Below are positions 21,249 through 33,300 of a stretch of 64,000 nt of DNA, piece after piece (position 1 is the first letter of the stretch; each line of letters begins with the position of its first letter). Below the pieces are notes generated by a model. The model did no database searches. It saw only the letters and a list, made by a program, of their open reading frames with translations, and was not told the DNA's origin. Where the stretch lies: the NCBI GenBank assembly GCA_028456385.1, contig JALNQF010000032.1:186001-250000 (forward strand), read 5' to 3'. A program made the position numbers and the translations under genes. Origin of the DNA: Ophiosphaerella korrae. Taxonomy: Eukaryota > Ascomycota > Dothideomycetes > Pleosporales > Phaeosphaeriaceae.

Positions 21249-24200
21249 ATGGCGGGACAGACAGACGATGCGACTGCACGCAATAGTGACTCTTCGTACG
21301 CGAGTGACCCAATCGACTTGACTTCGCCTTCGAGGCAGCGCGAGGACAACAGAGAGAGAGAGCGAGTGCGCAGACACGCGATCAGCGCCGACGAGAAGCG
21401 ACTGGTTGGCGACTACGACATCCCCGCGGATTCGGTCTTCGCCCCAGACCCAAGCGCATCCTTTCAACCCTCAAAGCCGGCGGCGATGCCTAAGCCCAAG
21501 TCTGAGAAAGCCTACACTCCCATAAACAGCCTCGATGATGTCCGTCGCGATCATGGCCAGGCAAGGGTTAGGAAGTACGGGAAGTCGAAATATGTTCCTT
21601 CGCTTCCTGCATACACTGCATACATTGAACGTGTAAATAGCCCTACTACGCCAACACGCAAGAGACCATCGCCCAACAGAGAGTTCCATCGTTCTGATGA
21701 GGGTTTGGGTCTAAAGAGAAGAAGAACCGAGAAGTCGTCTGCATCGCATGTCATCGACCTCAGCGTAGACGACGATGTGCAAGAGGTCTCGTCACACAAG
21801 GCACACACTAGTCCTGCTATGCCCCAGTCCGACTGGACGCCTTCGACTCGCCTTTTCAAACGACGATCTAGCATCGATAGTGAGCTCACCGTGACCGGGA
21901 GCCAGCCAGTCACGGAGTTCAATAAAATTGACCGCTTCTGCAAATCGACCCTGACCAAAGGACGAACTCCGTCCAAGTTGCAAACCCCTGGCCCACAACA
22001 ACAACTCTCGGCGGGCCGCGTGTCTGCTCCTAAGGCGTCGAGTGCACAGAGAAGTCCAACCCAACTGAAGCGAGATAGCGGTATTGTTCCAGCTGAATCC
22101 TCAAGAAAGGCTCTCCTATTGGACTTTGACCAAGGCGTAATCGACCGCCCTTTGCAGGAGCGTAAAACCCTTCAAACGCAACACCCAACGACTTCTGCCT
22201 TTTTTCCCTCGGCCCGTATCAACGAATCCACTTCCTCGTTTCAGGAACACGCCAAGACCCATCACCAAGCTATTCGAACTGGCGACCTTTCGGCCCTGTC
22301 GACAAGCGACAATAAGACTACACAAAATGATCCCGATAATGGAGAGACGGACCATGAGTCGCCCCTTGAAAAAGGCAAACTTTCCGTTTCCAAGAGCCCC
22401 CGGGTGGCAAATCGTGGGATTAAGCGCAAAGCTAGCAGTAAAGAGGAGGTCGGCAAGGGCTGGCCGCTGCTATCTGCGCGATCCTTCAATTTCAATGCTA
22501 AAGGAGCTGAAATGGAGAATGGCCTCTGTGATCTTCGCCTTAAAAGCCTTCCTAATGGTTGGAACATCGTCGTATATAACGCTGATGGAACACTCATGAC
22601 TAGAAAACTTATACCAACTAAGGATTTCGTCACGGTCCAAGCAGATGATGTCTGTCGGGTGCGAATAGAGGGACCACGGTGTTACGATGGGAACCAATCC
22701 ACTTGGGATATACGGTTCGCCTTGACGGATGACTTGAAGACATTTTGTCGGGACCATGTGCCTTTATTACTTCCCCGCAAGGTTATTGAAAAATCAGAGT
22801 AAGCTCTTAAAACCGTATACTAAGTTGGGGTCAACACTAACACTTGTCCAGCCGGTATATGAAAGGCCTTTTCGAGAATGAACTCCCAAGGAATAACAAG
22901 GTCGGAACCATGGCTCTCGTCGATGATACCAGTCTAAACCCGGATTCTCATGTTGAGTTTGGTGCCACGCATTCAAAGGACATGATGCACAATCAGATGA
23001 AGCCTCTCTCCGACGATTTGAACGCGGCTAGCTCATCGGTTCATCCAACAGCCCTTCGTGCATCAACTCGAGCTGGGCGATCAACCAAGTCCTCAGCACC
23101 CACACACGATGTAGACGAGATTGAAGTCAGTAACACAGAGGTTGAGAAATACTCTGTCACCCATGGCCTGGGAAAGGCATGGCTCGCACCTCTTACCTAT
23201 GGCGAAGGACGTCATCGAGCTTCGGTGAACTTTGACGACTTGGCTCGCCTAGACGAAGAAGAGTTCCTGAATGACAACCTGATCGACTTCTACACTACCT
23301 ACCTATTTGAAAAGAGCAAAATTCCGAAGAATAAGGTTTTCTTCTTTAACACCTACTTTTTCACACAGCTCACCAACAATTCCGGATCGAAGTTGATCAA
23401 CTACAAGGCAGTTGAGCGCTGGACTTCGAGGGCGAAGATTGACATTTTCAGCTATGATTATGTCGTAGTACCTATCAACCAGGCTACACACTGGTATCTT
23501 GCCATCATTTGTAATGTCAAGAATATGGAGCGGAAACCCATTGAAGAGGATTTTGATGTTCTTGAACAAGTGGGCGCCAACACGGAAGATCGAGTCGAAC
23601 AAGTAGAACCACAGCCTGCTGGACCGCAGGAATCTGCACAGCAAGAAAATATGCCAAATAAGCAACCGAGCGACGACATCACTCTATTTGAAGAAGCTCA
23701 GCTCGACCTGATCGATGCTGAGAGTACCGAGACTAGCACAGAGCTAAACACAACAAAACAAGCCTCTTCGACCCCACGATCGCCTCAAGGTAAGCTGTTA
23801 CCTGCAGCACAGACTGCAATCGATGATTACACAGCTCCTAGAACTGTTCTTTCCAATCTCAACACATCACCACTACAACGCAAACCCAAGCGCAAATCAC
23901 TAGGCCCCAGACGCGACCCAACCCAACCCGTCATCATCGTCCTCGACTCGCTCGGCCAAACTCGCAGCGCCACCGTGCGCGCCCTCAAAGAATGGGTCAG
24001 GGTAGAAGGCGAAACACGACGCGGCATGGAAGCCAGCATCAAGGAAAAAGGCCTGTACCCGAAATCCGAGCAGATTCCCACGCAATCCAATTGGAGCGAC
24101 TGCGGCGTCTACGTGCTTGGATATGTGGAGAAGTTTTTGCAGGATCCGGACGACTTCACGCACAAACTGCTCACGGGTGAGATGTCGGCTGACGCGGATT

Positions 24201-25240
24201 GGCCGGAGCTCAGGCCCAAGGAGATGAGGAGTAATTTGCGGGATATCATTTTTGATCTAGCAAAGGAACAGAGACTTACGGAGGTGCCAGAGAAGAAGAA
24301 GAAGAAGAGCGTGAAGAGGAAGGCGATAGTCGAGGAGGTGGTTAAGAAGCCCGAGGCGAAGCCAGAGGCGAAGCCAGAGTTGGCGGCTGCCGAGCCTGAA
24401 GTTCATACACCGCAGGCGAGTTTGGAGAATGCGCAGATGGACGGTGCGCAGGCAGGACAAGCGCTTTCGAGTATTGAGCCTTCGTGGCCGGTGGGACTAA
24501 GCGGCGGGACTGTCGCGATTCCCAGTGCGTTTCCTGTTCCACGACTTATGTCACCATTCGCACCGGGTGTATGGACCCAGGGGTCAGACGTTGTTCCCGA
24601 GAGTCCAACTGTCGACAGTCCAACTGTCGATAGTCCAACCTTTATCGGCAAAGTCTCTGACTCGCCACCCATCTACCCCTCACGAGACAGAGATATTGCG
24701 AGCACGGTATCTCCGCGCTGGAAGCATTCAGCTAGACGTATCTCACCTGAAGTTCGCATCGAGGCACGGTCATCGCCTAGAATGCAGCGCAAGGCACACC
24801 CAAAGGACATCAAGGCCACAGTCACAAATGACAAAGGACCTACTACATCATCAACTACCCCCTCCAAACGCCGCCGACAGGGCGGCGACGAACTGCGCAT
24901 GCCCCCAAAGAAACAAGCCTTCCAACGCCCGCGCCAATACACAGGCAACTCAGACCACCCGATTGAAATCATGGATTCGCAGGACATGCACGTCGCGCCT
25001 GCTCCATCTCCTGCACACCGCATGCCGCCGCCGTTCCAGCGCCTGTCTTCGATAGAAGACGCGGCCGGATGCCTGCCTGTTGGCGATGAATTAGAAAAGA
25101 GTGTAGACACGCAGGATAACTCGTACTTGTTAGATACGCCCATCCTCATACAAGACCGTATGGAGGATTTTTGCCGTAGTTCGTCGGATAGCTTTGGGAA
25201 GGGGACGCCAGCTGTGGGTGGATCGATGGGCGGGGTTTGA
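21249..25240 (+). CDS. Ulp2-type SUMO-specific cysteine protease (family C48)
   Basis: Two exons: 21249-22798 and 22852-25240, joined by a 53 bp intron with an ACTAAC branch site, for 1312 aa. The first ~650 residues are disordered with basic and acidic patches and probable SUMO-interacting motifs such as VIDLSVDDDVQEV. The C48 domain follows: LAPLTYGEGRHRASV, the catalytic His in ATHWYLAIICN, Asp in IIVLDSLGQTR, Gln in QSNWSDCG and the nucleophile Cys in DCGVYVLGY. About 130 residues separate the His and Asp blocks. An insertion there is the hallmark of the Ulp2/SENP6-7 branch, which trims poly-SUMO chains in the nucleus. The C-terminal ~400 residues are disordered, with an SPTVD repeat. The start could instead be the ATG at 21078. 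Confidence 0.85.
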
Positions 25241-25323
25241 GTGGGGGCGGGACAAGTTTTGTGTGGTATGGATATATGTATGGCGTCGAGAGTTTTGTTT
25301 CGGATGGGCAGGGTATCATGGAG

Positions 25324-25357
25324 TGGGGTGGGGGTGGGGGTGGGGGTGGGGGTGGGT
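25324..25357 (+). repeat. (GGGGGT)n G-rich simple repeat
   Basis: About five to six units of GGGGGT on the plus strand, with potential to form a G-quadruplex just downstream of the SUMO protease stop. Confidence 0.85.
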
Positions 25358-25528
25358 TGAGCATGTGGTTTGGTTTTGGGGTTGGGGCATATGAAAGATT
25401 TATGGTTGGCATGATTTGGTCGGCGCAAAGGCACATGGCGATAGCAGCTACGCTCTGTTCCGCTATAGCAAACACGAGATGGTTCAAAAGTCAAGTCTAA
25501 TTTCGCGCCACCCATGCTCCCCTGTCCC

Positions 25529-25563
25529 CCGTCTACCGTCTACCGTCTACTGTCTACCGTCTA
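25529..25563 (+). repeat. Heptamer tandem repeat CCGTCTA x5
   Basis: Five consecutive 7-base units, the fourth differing by one C-to-T change (CTGTCTA). It sits 12 bases from the end of the PQ-loop gene. Confidence 0.9.
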
Positions 25564-25574
25564 CCACTTCCACA

Positions 25575-26462
25575 CTACATGCCTGTCCTCCACCCACCGC
25601 CCATCTCAATCCCCTCCTCCTCCACCGCCGGACTCACCCCCACCCCCCCTTCCTCCTCCTCCCCCTCCTTCTTCTCCGCCCCTTCTCCCCACACAAACCA
25701 CTGCCCCGCCAGCCCCAAATCACACGCCGCCTGAAACACGCCGCACGCCTTGAACGCCCACGGCACCTCGCCCGCGGCACTGGCAAAAAAAAACCACATC
25801 TTGAACGTGTCGCCCACGACCCAATTCGCAATCACACTGGGCCGAAAGCCAGCGCACCCGCGACGCGCCCAGTTGGCGCGCAACTGCGGCAACGGCAGCG
25901 TGGCCTCGATGCCGAGCGCCAGCGCGCCCAGCGCCTGCGTGTACGCCGCGTAGAACGGCGACGCGACGAACACGGCGTGCGACAGCGCCGTGGCGCCCGC
26001 AAAGTACGCGATGAAGACCCAGTAGGGGCGTCGCGTGCGCCACTCCCAGAAAGCAAAGGGGCGGGCTGAGGCTGAAGGTGCAAAGGGCATCGCGCGGTGG
26101 AGCGGGGGCGCGCGGTGCGCCAGCGCGACGTGCAGGCATACGACGTGGGTGGCGACCATGAGGAGGGCTTGGATCAGCAGCGAGGTCGAGTAGTGGGCGC
26201 CGAACCAGTAGAAGATCTTGAGGATGCTGGAGATGAGCATGATGAGCGGGATGTCGAGCGAGAAACCGGCCGAGGAGCGTGCGCGGTGCATGCTGTGGAT
26301 TTGGTCCGCGTAGCTGGTTAGGGGGGAGAGGGCGATGCTGTGGCGGGGGGGAGCGTGGAAGGTTAGTTCTGGAGAAGGTGGAGGCGGGGGGGGAGAGGGA
26401 ATTGGGGGGGGGTGGTACAAGACTGGCGCGACGTGCGTTACGATGGCAGTTAGGAGGGCCAT
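25575..26462 (-). CDS. PQ-loop repeat membrane protein (SLC66A2/Any1-like)
   Basis: Single exon, 295 aa. The ATG at 26462 is chosen because the upstream 65 codons of open frame lack protein character. About seven hydrophobic segments are visible. The two PQ-loop regions are YADQIHSMHRARSSAGFS (a degenerate first motif) and LPLPQLRANWARRGCAGFRPS (a clear second motif with Pro-Gln). This layout matches the PQLC1/SLC66A2 family, whose yeast member Any1/Cfs1 acts in Golgi/endosome lipid asymmetry; lysosomal relatives export amino acids. The C-terminal tail is Glu/Gly-rich and cytosolic. Substrate not predictable. It shares a 380 bp divergent promoter with the cyclotransferase-like gene. Confidence 0.75.
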   Translation of the reverse strand: MALLTAIVTHVAPVLYHPPPIPSPPPPPPSPELTFHAPPRHSIALSPLTSYADQIHSMHRARSSAGFSLDIPLIMLISSILKIFYWFGAHYSTSLLIQALLMVATHVVCLHVALAHRAPPLHRAMPFAPSASARPFAFWEWRTRRPYWVFIAYFAGATALSHAVFVASPFYAAYTQALGALALGIEATLPLPQLRANWARRGCAGFRPSVIANWVVGDTFKMWFFFASAAGEVPWAFKACGVFQAACDLGLAGQWFVWGEGAEKKEGEEEEGGVGVSPAVEEEGIEMGGGWRTGM

Positions 26463-26841
26463 TGTGTGTTGTGTATGCGGTGCGCGGAGGAGCCCGGATG
26501 GCTGTGGGACAATCTGACGTCTATGTTTTCCTCCGTTGGGGGCGAATTGGTGTCCTCGTCTTTTTCGGCGGCGAGCTGGGACGTCGCAAATGGGCAGCCA
26601 AGCTCTCCCTGTGCGAAGACAAGTCGTGGGCCACCGGGGGAGCGGCGAAAGGAGCACGCATCAACAAATCCCCCATTGCTCTCCAATTTCCCATTACGCC
26701 AGCCCCGCCAAGTCCCCCCCGCCCCCCCCCCCCCCAACTCCCTGACCGGCCCGCAAAGCTTATCTCGTCAACTATCTTGCTTCTCCCAGACACCTCCTCT
26801 CCTCTCCTCTCCTCACCCAAACCCCCCTCGGCAAATGTCCA
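26463..26841. promoter_or_regulatory. Divergent promoter region with poly-C tract
   Basis: 380 bp between two divergent starts. A long C-rich tract (about 26713-26735) and CTCTC repeats precede the plus-strand gene. Confidence 0.5.
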
Positions 26842-27374
26842 ATGTCCCACAAAGCCTTCTTCTACGGCACCCTAATGGCTCCGCCAATCCTGTCGCGCGT
26901 CCTGCACGGCCCGTACCCGCTCCACCCCACCACCGCCACCCCCCACTCCACCCCCGCCCTCCTCCCCGCGCACGCCCGCCGCAAAGTCCGCGGCAAAGCC
27001 TACCCAGCCATAATTCCTGACGCGGCCGCCAGCGTGCGCGGCACGCTGGTCGAGGGGCTGACGGACGCGGACATGTGGCGGCTGGATGTATTTGAGGGCG
27101 CCGAGTATGCGCGGCGGAGCGTGTGTGTGAGGGTTGGGGACGAGGGGGACGAGGGGGACGAGGTTGTGGCTGAGGCGTATGTGTGGGTTGCGGGGGAGGA
27201 GCGGTTGGAAGGCGGGGAGTGGGATTTTGAGGGTTTTGTTAGGGAGAAGATGGGGAAGTGGGTTGGGGGCGTGGGGGATAGCGGGTTCAAGGGTGAGTGA
27301 GCGTGTGGTGGTGGCTTGGCGTTGTGCTGATTTGGGTAGATGTTGAGGATGCGGTGGGGAAGAAGGGGGTGTGA
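26842..27374 (+). CDS. Gamma-glutamylcyclotransferase / AIG2-like protein
   Basis: Two exons: 26842-27292 and 27340-27374, with a 47 bp intron (GTGAGT...TAG), for 161 aa. The N-terminal AFFYGTLMAPPILSRVL is the characteristic YGTL substrate-binding loop. Then come VRGTLVEGL and a D-(V)-FEG(A)EY block containing the catalytic acidic residue of the fold. The fold breaks gamma-glutamyl amines or gamma-glutamyl peptides to 5-oxoproline; the exact substrate is not predictable. The short second exon (DVEDAVGKKGV) replaces the reading that would stop at 27300. A GDE-repeat lies in a surface loop. Probably cytosolic. Confidence 0.8.
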
Positions 27375-27661
27375 GGGGCGGAGCGCTGGCGGGGGGCGGA
27401 ACGCTGGCGGAAGGCGGAAGGGAGATTGTTTGCGTAGGTTGGGATGAGGTCTGGTTGTGGTTTGGATTGGCTGACTATGTTTGCCTAGGTCACCAAGGCA
27501 CTGGACACAGCACAGTCTGGTGCGTACCGACCAAGCTCCTTCACACACACACACAACACAACCAACAGCAACCATGACCACACCACACCACAACAGCTCG
27601 CAAAAGAAAAACAATATAACCATAAGACCATAAGACCATCTCCCTATGTACAAGCTTCCGC

Positions 27662-29577
27662 CTAAACCTTATCATACACAATCCTCAACGCCAAATTCTC
27701 CACCCCCGTCACCTTCCCACTCCCATCCACCCTAAACACAAACTCATCCAACGGCAAACTCCCATACGTCACCCCCGTCACCCCAACCCACGCCCCACAG
27801 TCCGTCGACCACAGCTGCTGCCCGGCCGCCGGCCCCCCAGTCTCCTCAAACACCGCCTTCCATGCCACCCTCGACCCCCCCTCCTTCGTCTTCGCCACAA
27901 GCTTGGTATAATACAAGCGTGCCTCCGCCCGTATCGGCGTGCGGTCCGTCCCCGCTTGTATCTGCAGCGCAAGCTGCAACATGTCCGTCCCATTGACCGT
28001 CCACGGACCGACGCCCAGCCCAGGCTTGCCGGCATCCGTGCTAATCGTCAGCGCAGACCCGTTCCCGCGCGCAACATACCTGCCGCTATACATCTTGTCC
28101 GCCTCGTCGCGGGCCACGGCGTCGAACGCAGGAATCAGCGACGCCCCCAGCAGATCTGCGCCGAGGAAGTTGTTCAGCGCGGGCGTCCCCGCCATCATGA
28201 TGGTGAAGCCGAGGTTGAAGTCGCGCAGCAGCGTGATGAACGATGTGTACTTGCGGAATGTCCCTGCTTTGGTGAACACGCTGAGCGTGCGGTGCGGCTG
28301 CGTTTCCTTGGCTAGCTGGATGCGCCGCACGCCCCAGGGGGCCCCGATGGACGCGAGCAGGTCCGCGCTGAAGGTCGTGGGGTTGAGCCAGCGCCGGGTT
28401 AGCGCGGGCTTGATGAGCTGCGATGACAGGATTGCGCGGCCAAAGGTCGACAGGTCGGCGGTTGAGGCGTACATGTTGCCACCACTGCGGCATGTCAGTT
28501 TTGCACTTGGCAGGCTGGAAAAAAAAAGGGGGGGAGGGGGGGGGGGGGGAAGTTACGGGTTTGCTTCGCCGAGGTTGACGTTCCAGTATGTGTCCTTGAC
28601 GGTGCCTGGTATGACGCCGACGCTCTCCGGCGCGTTTTCCAAGTATGTGCGCGTGAGGTTGAGTGGCTTGATGATGCGGTCGGTGAGTATGTCTTTGAAC
28701 TTCTTGCCGCTAATGTTTTCAAGCGCATAGGCAAGGAGCTGGTAGGCTACGTTGGAGTACGTGGCTGTTTGCCAGGGCGAGTAGGAAGGGTACATGATTT
28801 CCAGGCCCTTGAAGAATTCTGGGTTTGTTAGTGCTGGACGCTTCGGTGGCGGTGTTGTTTACCTTCGCGCGTGCACAGAGGCCATGCGCCGCATGGTGGC
28901 CTTGTCGCGTTGGAGAGCGTGGGGAATGTGGTTTTCCAGTGGTCGGGCACGTCGTCGGTTTGCAGGATCTCCCCCAGGACGCCGTCTATCTCGTCAGCTA
29001 TGAAGCTCCCCAACGTGCGGTGTTACATACAGTCTCGTCCAAGACCCGACACTTGAGCCGCCAGGGATCCAATGGTAATATCGCCCCATGCCGTTTCTCG
29101 CACAGGGTCAAAGTCGCCCGAAGAACTTCTGTCCGAGTATTGTGCGAGCTCAGGAACATACTTGGTGATTGGCTGGTTCCAGTGCACGTCACCCGCCTCA
29201 GCCAAAAAGGCCAAGACAGTGAACGACTTAGTCACACTACCCAGCCGATACACCGTATCTTTGTCCACCTTCTTCACCCCCGTCGTATTGACAGGCAAAT
29301 CCTTGGCCGTCCTATGACGCTCCCACAGAATCGGGGGCCCCGGATTGGTCGAGAAGATCTGGATGGAATAGGAAAACCTATCAACGCCCGTGATGTTGCT
29401 GAAATCAATGTAATCAAACACAGCCGTCACGTTTTCCAATGCCTTTTTCCAGATAGGATGCTCAGCCAGGCGCTGCGGAGGCGGAAACTCGGGCCCAATG
29501 ATGGGGCAATTCGGCGCGGCGCTGCCTCCCGGCAGTTGCGCGAGAAGCGCGGACAGGACCCATGTCGATAGCTTCAT
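27662..29577 (-). CDS. Secreted beta-lactamase-like serine hydrolase
   Basis: Four exons: 29031-29577, 28863-28985, 28557-28818 and 27662-28484, with introns of 45, 44 and 72 bp, for 584 aa. It begins with a signal peptide (MKLSTWVLSALLAQLPGGSAA). The class C beta-lactamase/penicillin-binding fold is shown by SVTK at residues 114-117 (SxxK nucleophile) and YSN at about residue 250. A C-terminal lipocalin-like extension of about 200 residues follows, as in many fungal members. Fungal relatives hydrolyse or transfer acyl groups on small molecules and sometimes work in polyketide clusters, but here 800 bp and the opposite end of the ABC gene separate it from the cluster. Intron 3 holds a G/C homopolymer tract. 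Confidence 0.82.
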
Positions 29578-30395
29578 GACTTGTTACCTGCCGGCGGGTG
29601 AGTGGAGCAGCAAGAAAGCGTTGCGAACAGGACCGCCCATGCCAAAGATGATATAGAAACCTCATTTGCCGCCCTCGCGTCGGAAATAGAATCACCATAA
29701 CCGGGTACGAACTTCATTTCGTGCCGTACTATGAGCAATGATCACGGTCCGTTTCTTCATAAGAGTCTGGAACATGGCCGCGCTGGAATGCCTGGACGGC
29801 TTCATATCGAACGGAGTGTGTTGCGTGAAGGCTTTGTGCGACGTGAATCTTTGCACCCTGGTTGCCGTGCACGGGCGCCATTTTATACAAGCATATCCGC
29901 TCGGACGTACGCTCCGGCAACTATGGGGGATTGCCGTGAAATGTTCCCGAATGGTGGGTATGCTATGTAGATGAGGTTGCGATAAGGTAAAGAGTTTAAA
30001 GTCGATGCAGGGGCCGTGGCGGGTAAATGCCCCGTAGTGAGGTGATCCACGCCAGTGGCGCAGCTGGGATATAACTGTACCACATAAGATGCGGGGTCTT
30101 TACATTAGACGCACGTGTGGCCTGGTAATGTTTGATACTGATGATTGCAAAGTAAGTCGTCGTTTGGGATGTGTGTCGGTGGTGGATTGCTTCAGGGGTC
30201 GGGATGTGGGGGGGGGGGCGGCAGCGTTTTGATACTAACAATGCTATCAACCCGCACATGTGGTATATGAATTGTGCCTGTAGGAGAATTGAAGCCCAAC
30301 GTGAAGAATTTATGCAAAGTTGCTTTGTGTTCAAGTTATGAAGTGTGTGTGTGTGTGTGTGTTGGGTGTTGCTAGTGAGGTCAATAGCGATGACA
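29578..30395. other. Intergenic, upstream of beta-lactamase-like gene
   Basis: About 820 bp between the beta-lactamase-like start and the ABC transporter stop. Holds a (GT)10 microsatellite at 30343-30362. No gene seen. Confidence 0.5.
30343..30362 (+). repeat. (GT)n microsatellite
   Basis: About ten GT units, 35 bases downstream of the ABC transporter stop. Confidence 0.9.
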
Positions 30396-33300
30396 TCATG
30401 TCCCTAACGCTTGCGCCTCGCACATTTGCCAGTATCTGCCCTTCTTCGCCAGCAGACTCCTATGATCCCCAGTTTCTACCACTCTCCCTTCATGCATTAC
30501 AAATATGATATCTGCATTCTGTACTGTCGCCAGCCGATGTGCCACAACCACCATTGTCCTCCCCTTTCCAGTTTGCTCAAAAACAGCCTGGACTTCTTTT
30601 TCCGTCTCTGAGTCTAGACTACTGGTTGCTTCATCCAGGAGCAAGACGGAAGGGTCGCAAATAAGCGCTCGTGCAATGGATATTCGCTGTCGTTGACCAC
30701 CCGAGAGGGACACACCTGCTGCGCCAACATCGGTGTTATAGCCACTAGGCAATGATGTGATAAAATCGTGAATGCCCGCATCGCGGCATGCCTTGTGTAA
30801 AGCATCCTCCAAACTTGCTTCATCTTCCCCCGTGAGACCCAATAAGACATTATCTCGAATACTGCCGCGGAAGATTGACGGTTCTTGGGCAACCAGGCTC
30901 ATTCTGTTCCGCAAGATTTGTCTCGGTATTTCAGTGACGTCCTCGTCATTGTAGTAGATTCTGCCGTTCTGTATGTCGTAAAAGCGCTCCAGCAAGGAAA
31001 TAACAGACGTCTTGCCGGCTCCGGAGCTGCCCACAATGGCGGCGAACTGCCCATGCTCGATTTTCATAGAGCACCCACGCAATACTGGTACATCCCGAGT
31101 GGGATATTTGAACCAGACATCTTGAAATTCAATATTAGCCCCCTTCCATAGTAACGAAGTGGGAAGTGTCCAGCGATGATTATCTTCGTGCTTAGTGGCG
31201 ATTGACTCTTCGTCCTCAGCGTCAGTGGCGCGCATTGCTTTGATGCGGCTTGCGGCTGCAGAAACTTGCGCAATATCTAACGGGGGTTAGACTATCTCAC
31301 AAAATATGCAGGCCCGACATACTTGGCCCAAAGCTCAGCCATTGCCCAGCAGCCAAGCTGCCTTGGATGATTGCAAGGTAGACAACTAAGAAGTTGAACG
31401 ATGCAAGTGACCCTGTGGCCAAAAGCGTACCTCCATACCTATTCGATTAGCGGCGTTGATGGAGCATGAATGCTTCTTACCAGAGGGCGAAGGCCATACA
31501 CAACAGAACCAAGCTATCACTCAAGGCAAAAACCGCACATGCAACCCTTGCCTCTTTCCACGACCTTGCAACATGAGCCATAAGCATCGCGTCATACTTC
31601 TCACAGATGGTGTGCTCAAGAGTCAAGCTGGATACGGTTCGGATTGCGCGGATAGCTTCTGTAGCGAAGCGTGCGCTTTCAGCAAAGACCTTGTTGTTGT
31701 TCGCTTCGAACCTGACTTCATGGCGCACACGATACCAACCGCCCGCGAGGATAATCGGCAAAGATGATACAATGACAACCAATCCGAACTTCCAGTGAAA
31801 CACAATGGCAATTGCGACGCATCCAACAACGTTGAAGATGGATATCATTACCATTGCCATATTGATGCCTAGGAGCTGCTGCAATTGCGTTGGATCGGTA
31901 GCTATCCGGGCAGTGAGCAGGCCCGAGGAATGATTAGGGTCGTCGAAGAAATCTATGCGTTTGGTAATGGTATTATGGAAGTACTCTCGGCGATAGAAGG
32001 AGACGGTGCGCTACCCATCGTTAACCCAGATTGGCTTTGACAGAAACAAAAATAACTCACTGCTGACGCGTTGTTGGAAACCCACCCCAGTGCAAAGTAA
32101 CTCAGACCTACTCCTACGGCAACTGCCACTAGCATGAGGCATAGGAACGACGTTGAAACCACAAGCTGCTCGCCCCAGTACGAAAATGCAGATATGAGGC
32201 GTGCAAACAGGTATGCTTGCGCAGGAGAAGTAGCTGATTCGACTTAGTCCGTTTGTGCATGCAAGAGTCCGTAGTTATCCACTTACATCCTGCGCCGGCC
32301 GCTGCGACTAGCAAGACTGCATATCCAAGCCAGTTCCGTTTTTGCTCAGATAATAACATCACAAGGCTTTGCGTGACCCCTATATTTGAGTCCGTTCGGG
32401 AAGGCGTTCGGGAAGGCGGTGGTTTGATCAACTTTGACTTGACTGCCACCGGGGGCTTCTTCTCATCGTCGAACTTTTGCTCAATCTTGTCGCCGTTGTG
32501 CTCTGCTTCTACTAACGTTTCGTGACTCTCTTTCTCACCAAGTGCGCTTCCTCTGTTGATGTCTTTCTCGCTCGGGAAGTCTGCGTTGAAAGGCTGCGAC
32601 ATGCTCGCCGAAAGCTGCTGAGCATTCACTAATTTCCAGTATGGGCCGCCTACATCTTCTAGCAGTTCGTTGTGCGTACCGGTTTGTTTGACTTCGCCTT
32701 TTGCAACAACCACAATCTGGTCCGCCATCTTGATAGTCGACAAGCGGTGTGCGATCACAATAGTTGTGCGTCCCTGTGACGCTTTGTTGAGAGCGGCTTG
32801 TACTATGCGCTCGCTTGTGACGTCCAATGCGCTGGTTGCCTCGTCGAAGATGAGTATCCTTGGATTGCGCACGATGGCTCTAGCAATTGCAATCCTCTGT
32901 CGCTGCCCACCGCTCAATTGGAGGCCATTTTCTCCGACAGAGGTGGAGTAGCCCTGAACTTGTTGTTAGTGGTCTACTACATTCAACATTATAGAACTAA
33001 TACCTCGGGCAAAGCGTTGATGAAGCCATCAGCATATGCGTCTTTGCATGCTCGCTCAACGAGCGCCCATTTTACTTCGACCGGAGCATGCTCGTGCTCA
33101 GTGCCCACAAGACCATATTCAATGTTCTTTAAAATTGTATCGTTGAAGAGGAAGGGCTCTTGTTGGACTAAACCCACCTGCGCCCTCCACCAATGTAGGT
33201 CGATACTATGAAGACTTTTTTCACCAATTGTCACTTCCCCGTTACGGAGATAGTTGGCGATAGGGTCGTTTCCACCAAGCTCGTACCACCTTGAGATAAG

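Larger units (their letters stand above)
25241..25574. other. Convergent spacer with simple repeats
   Basis: Lies between the stops of the SUMO protease and the PQ-loop gene. It contains a G5T repeat (25324-25357) and a heptamer tandem repeat (25529-25563), listed separately. Confidence 0.6.

Noticed and set aside
24673..25515. Minus-strand ORF of 280 codons opposite the 3' end of the SUMO protease gene
   Set aside because: Antisense of a disordered coding region plus simple repeats; no protein character.
27662..29577. Beta-lactamase-like gene as a fourth member of the polyketide cluster
   Set aside because: It has a signal peptide, so it acts outside the cell, and adjacency alone is weak evidence. 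Co-expression data would be needed.
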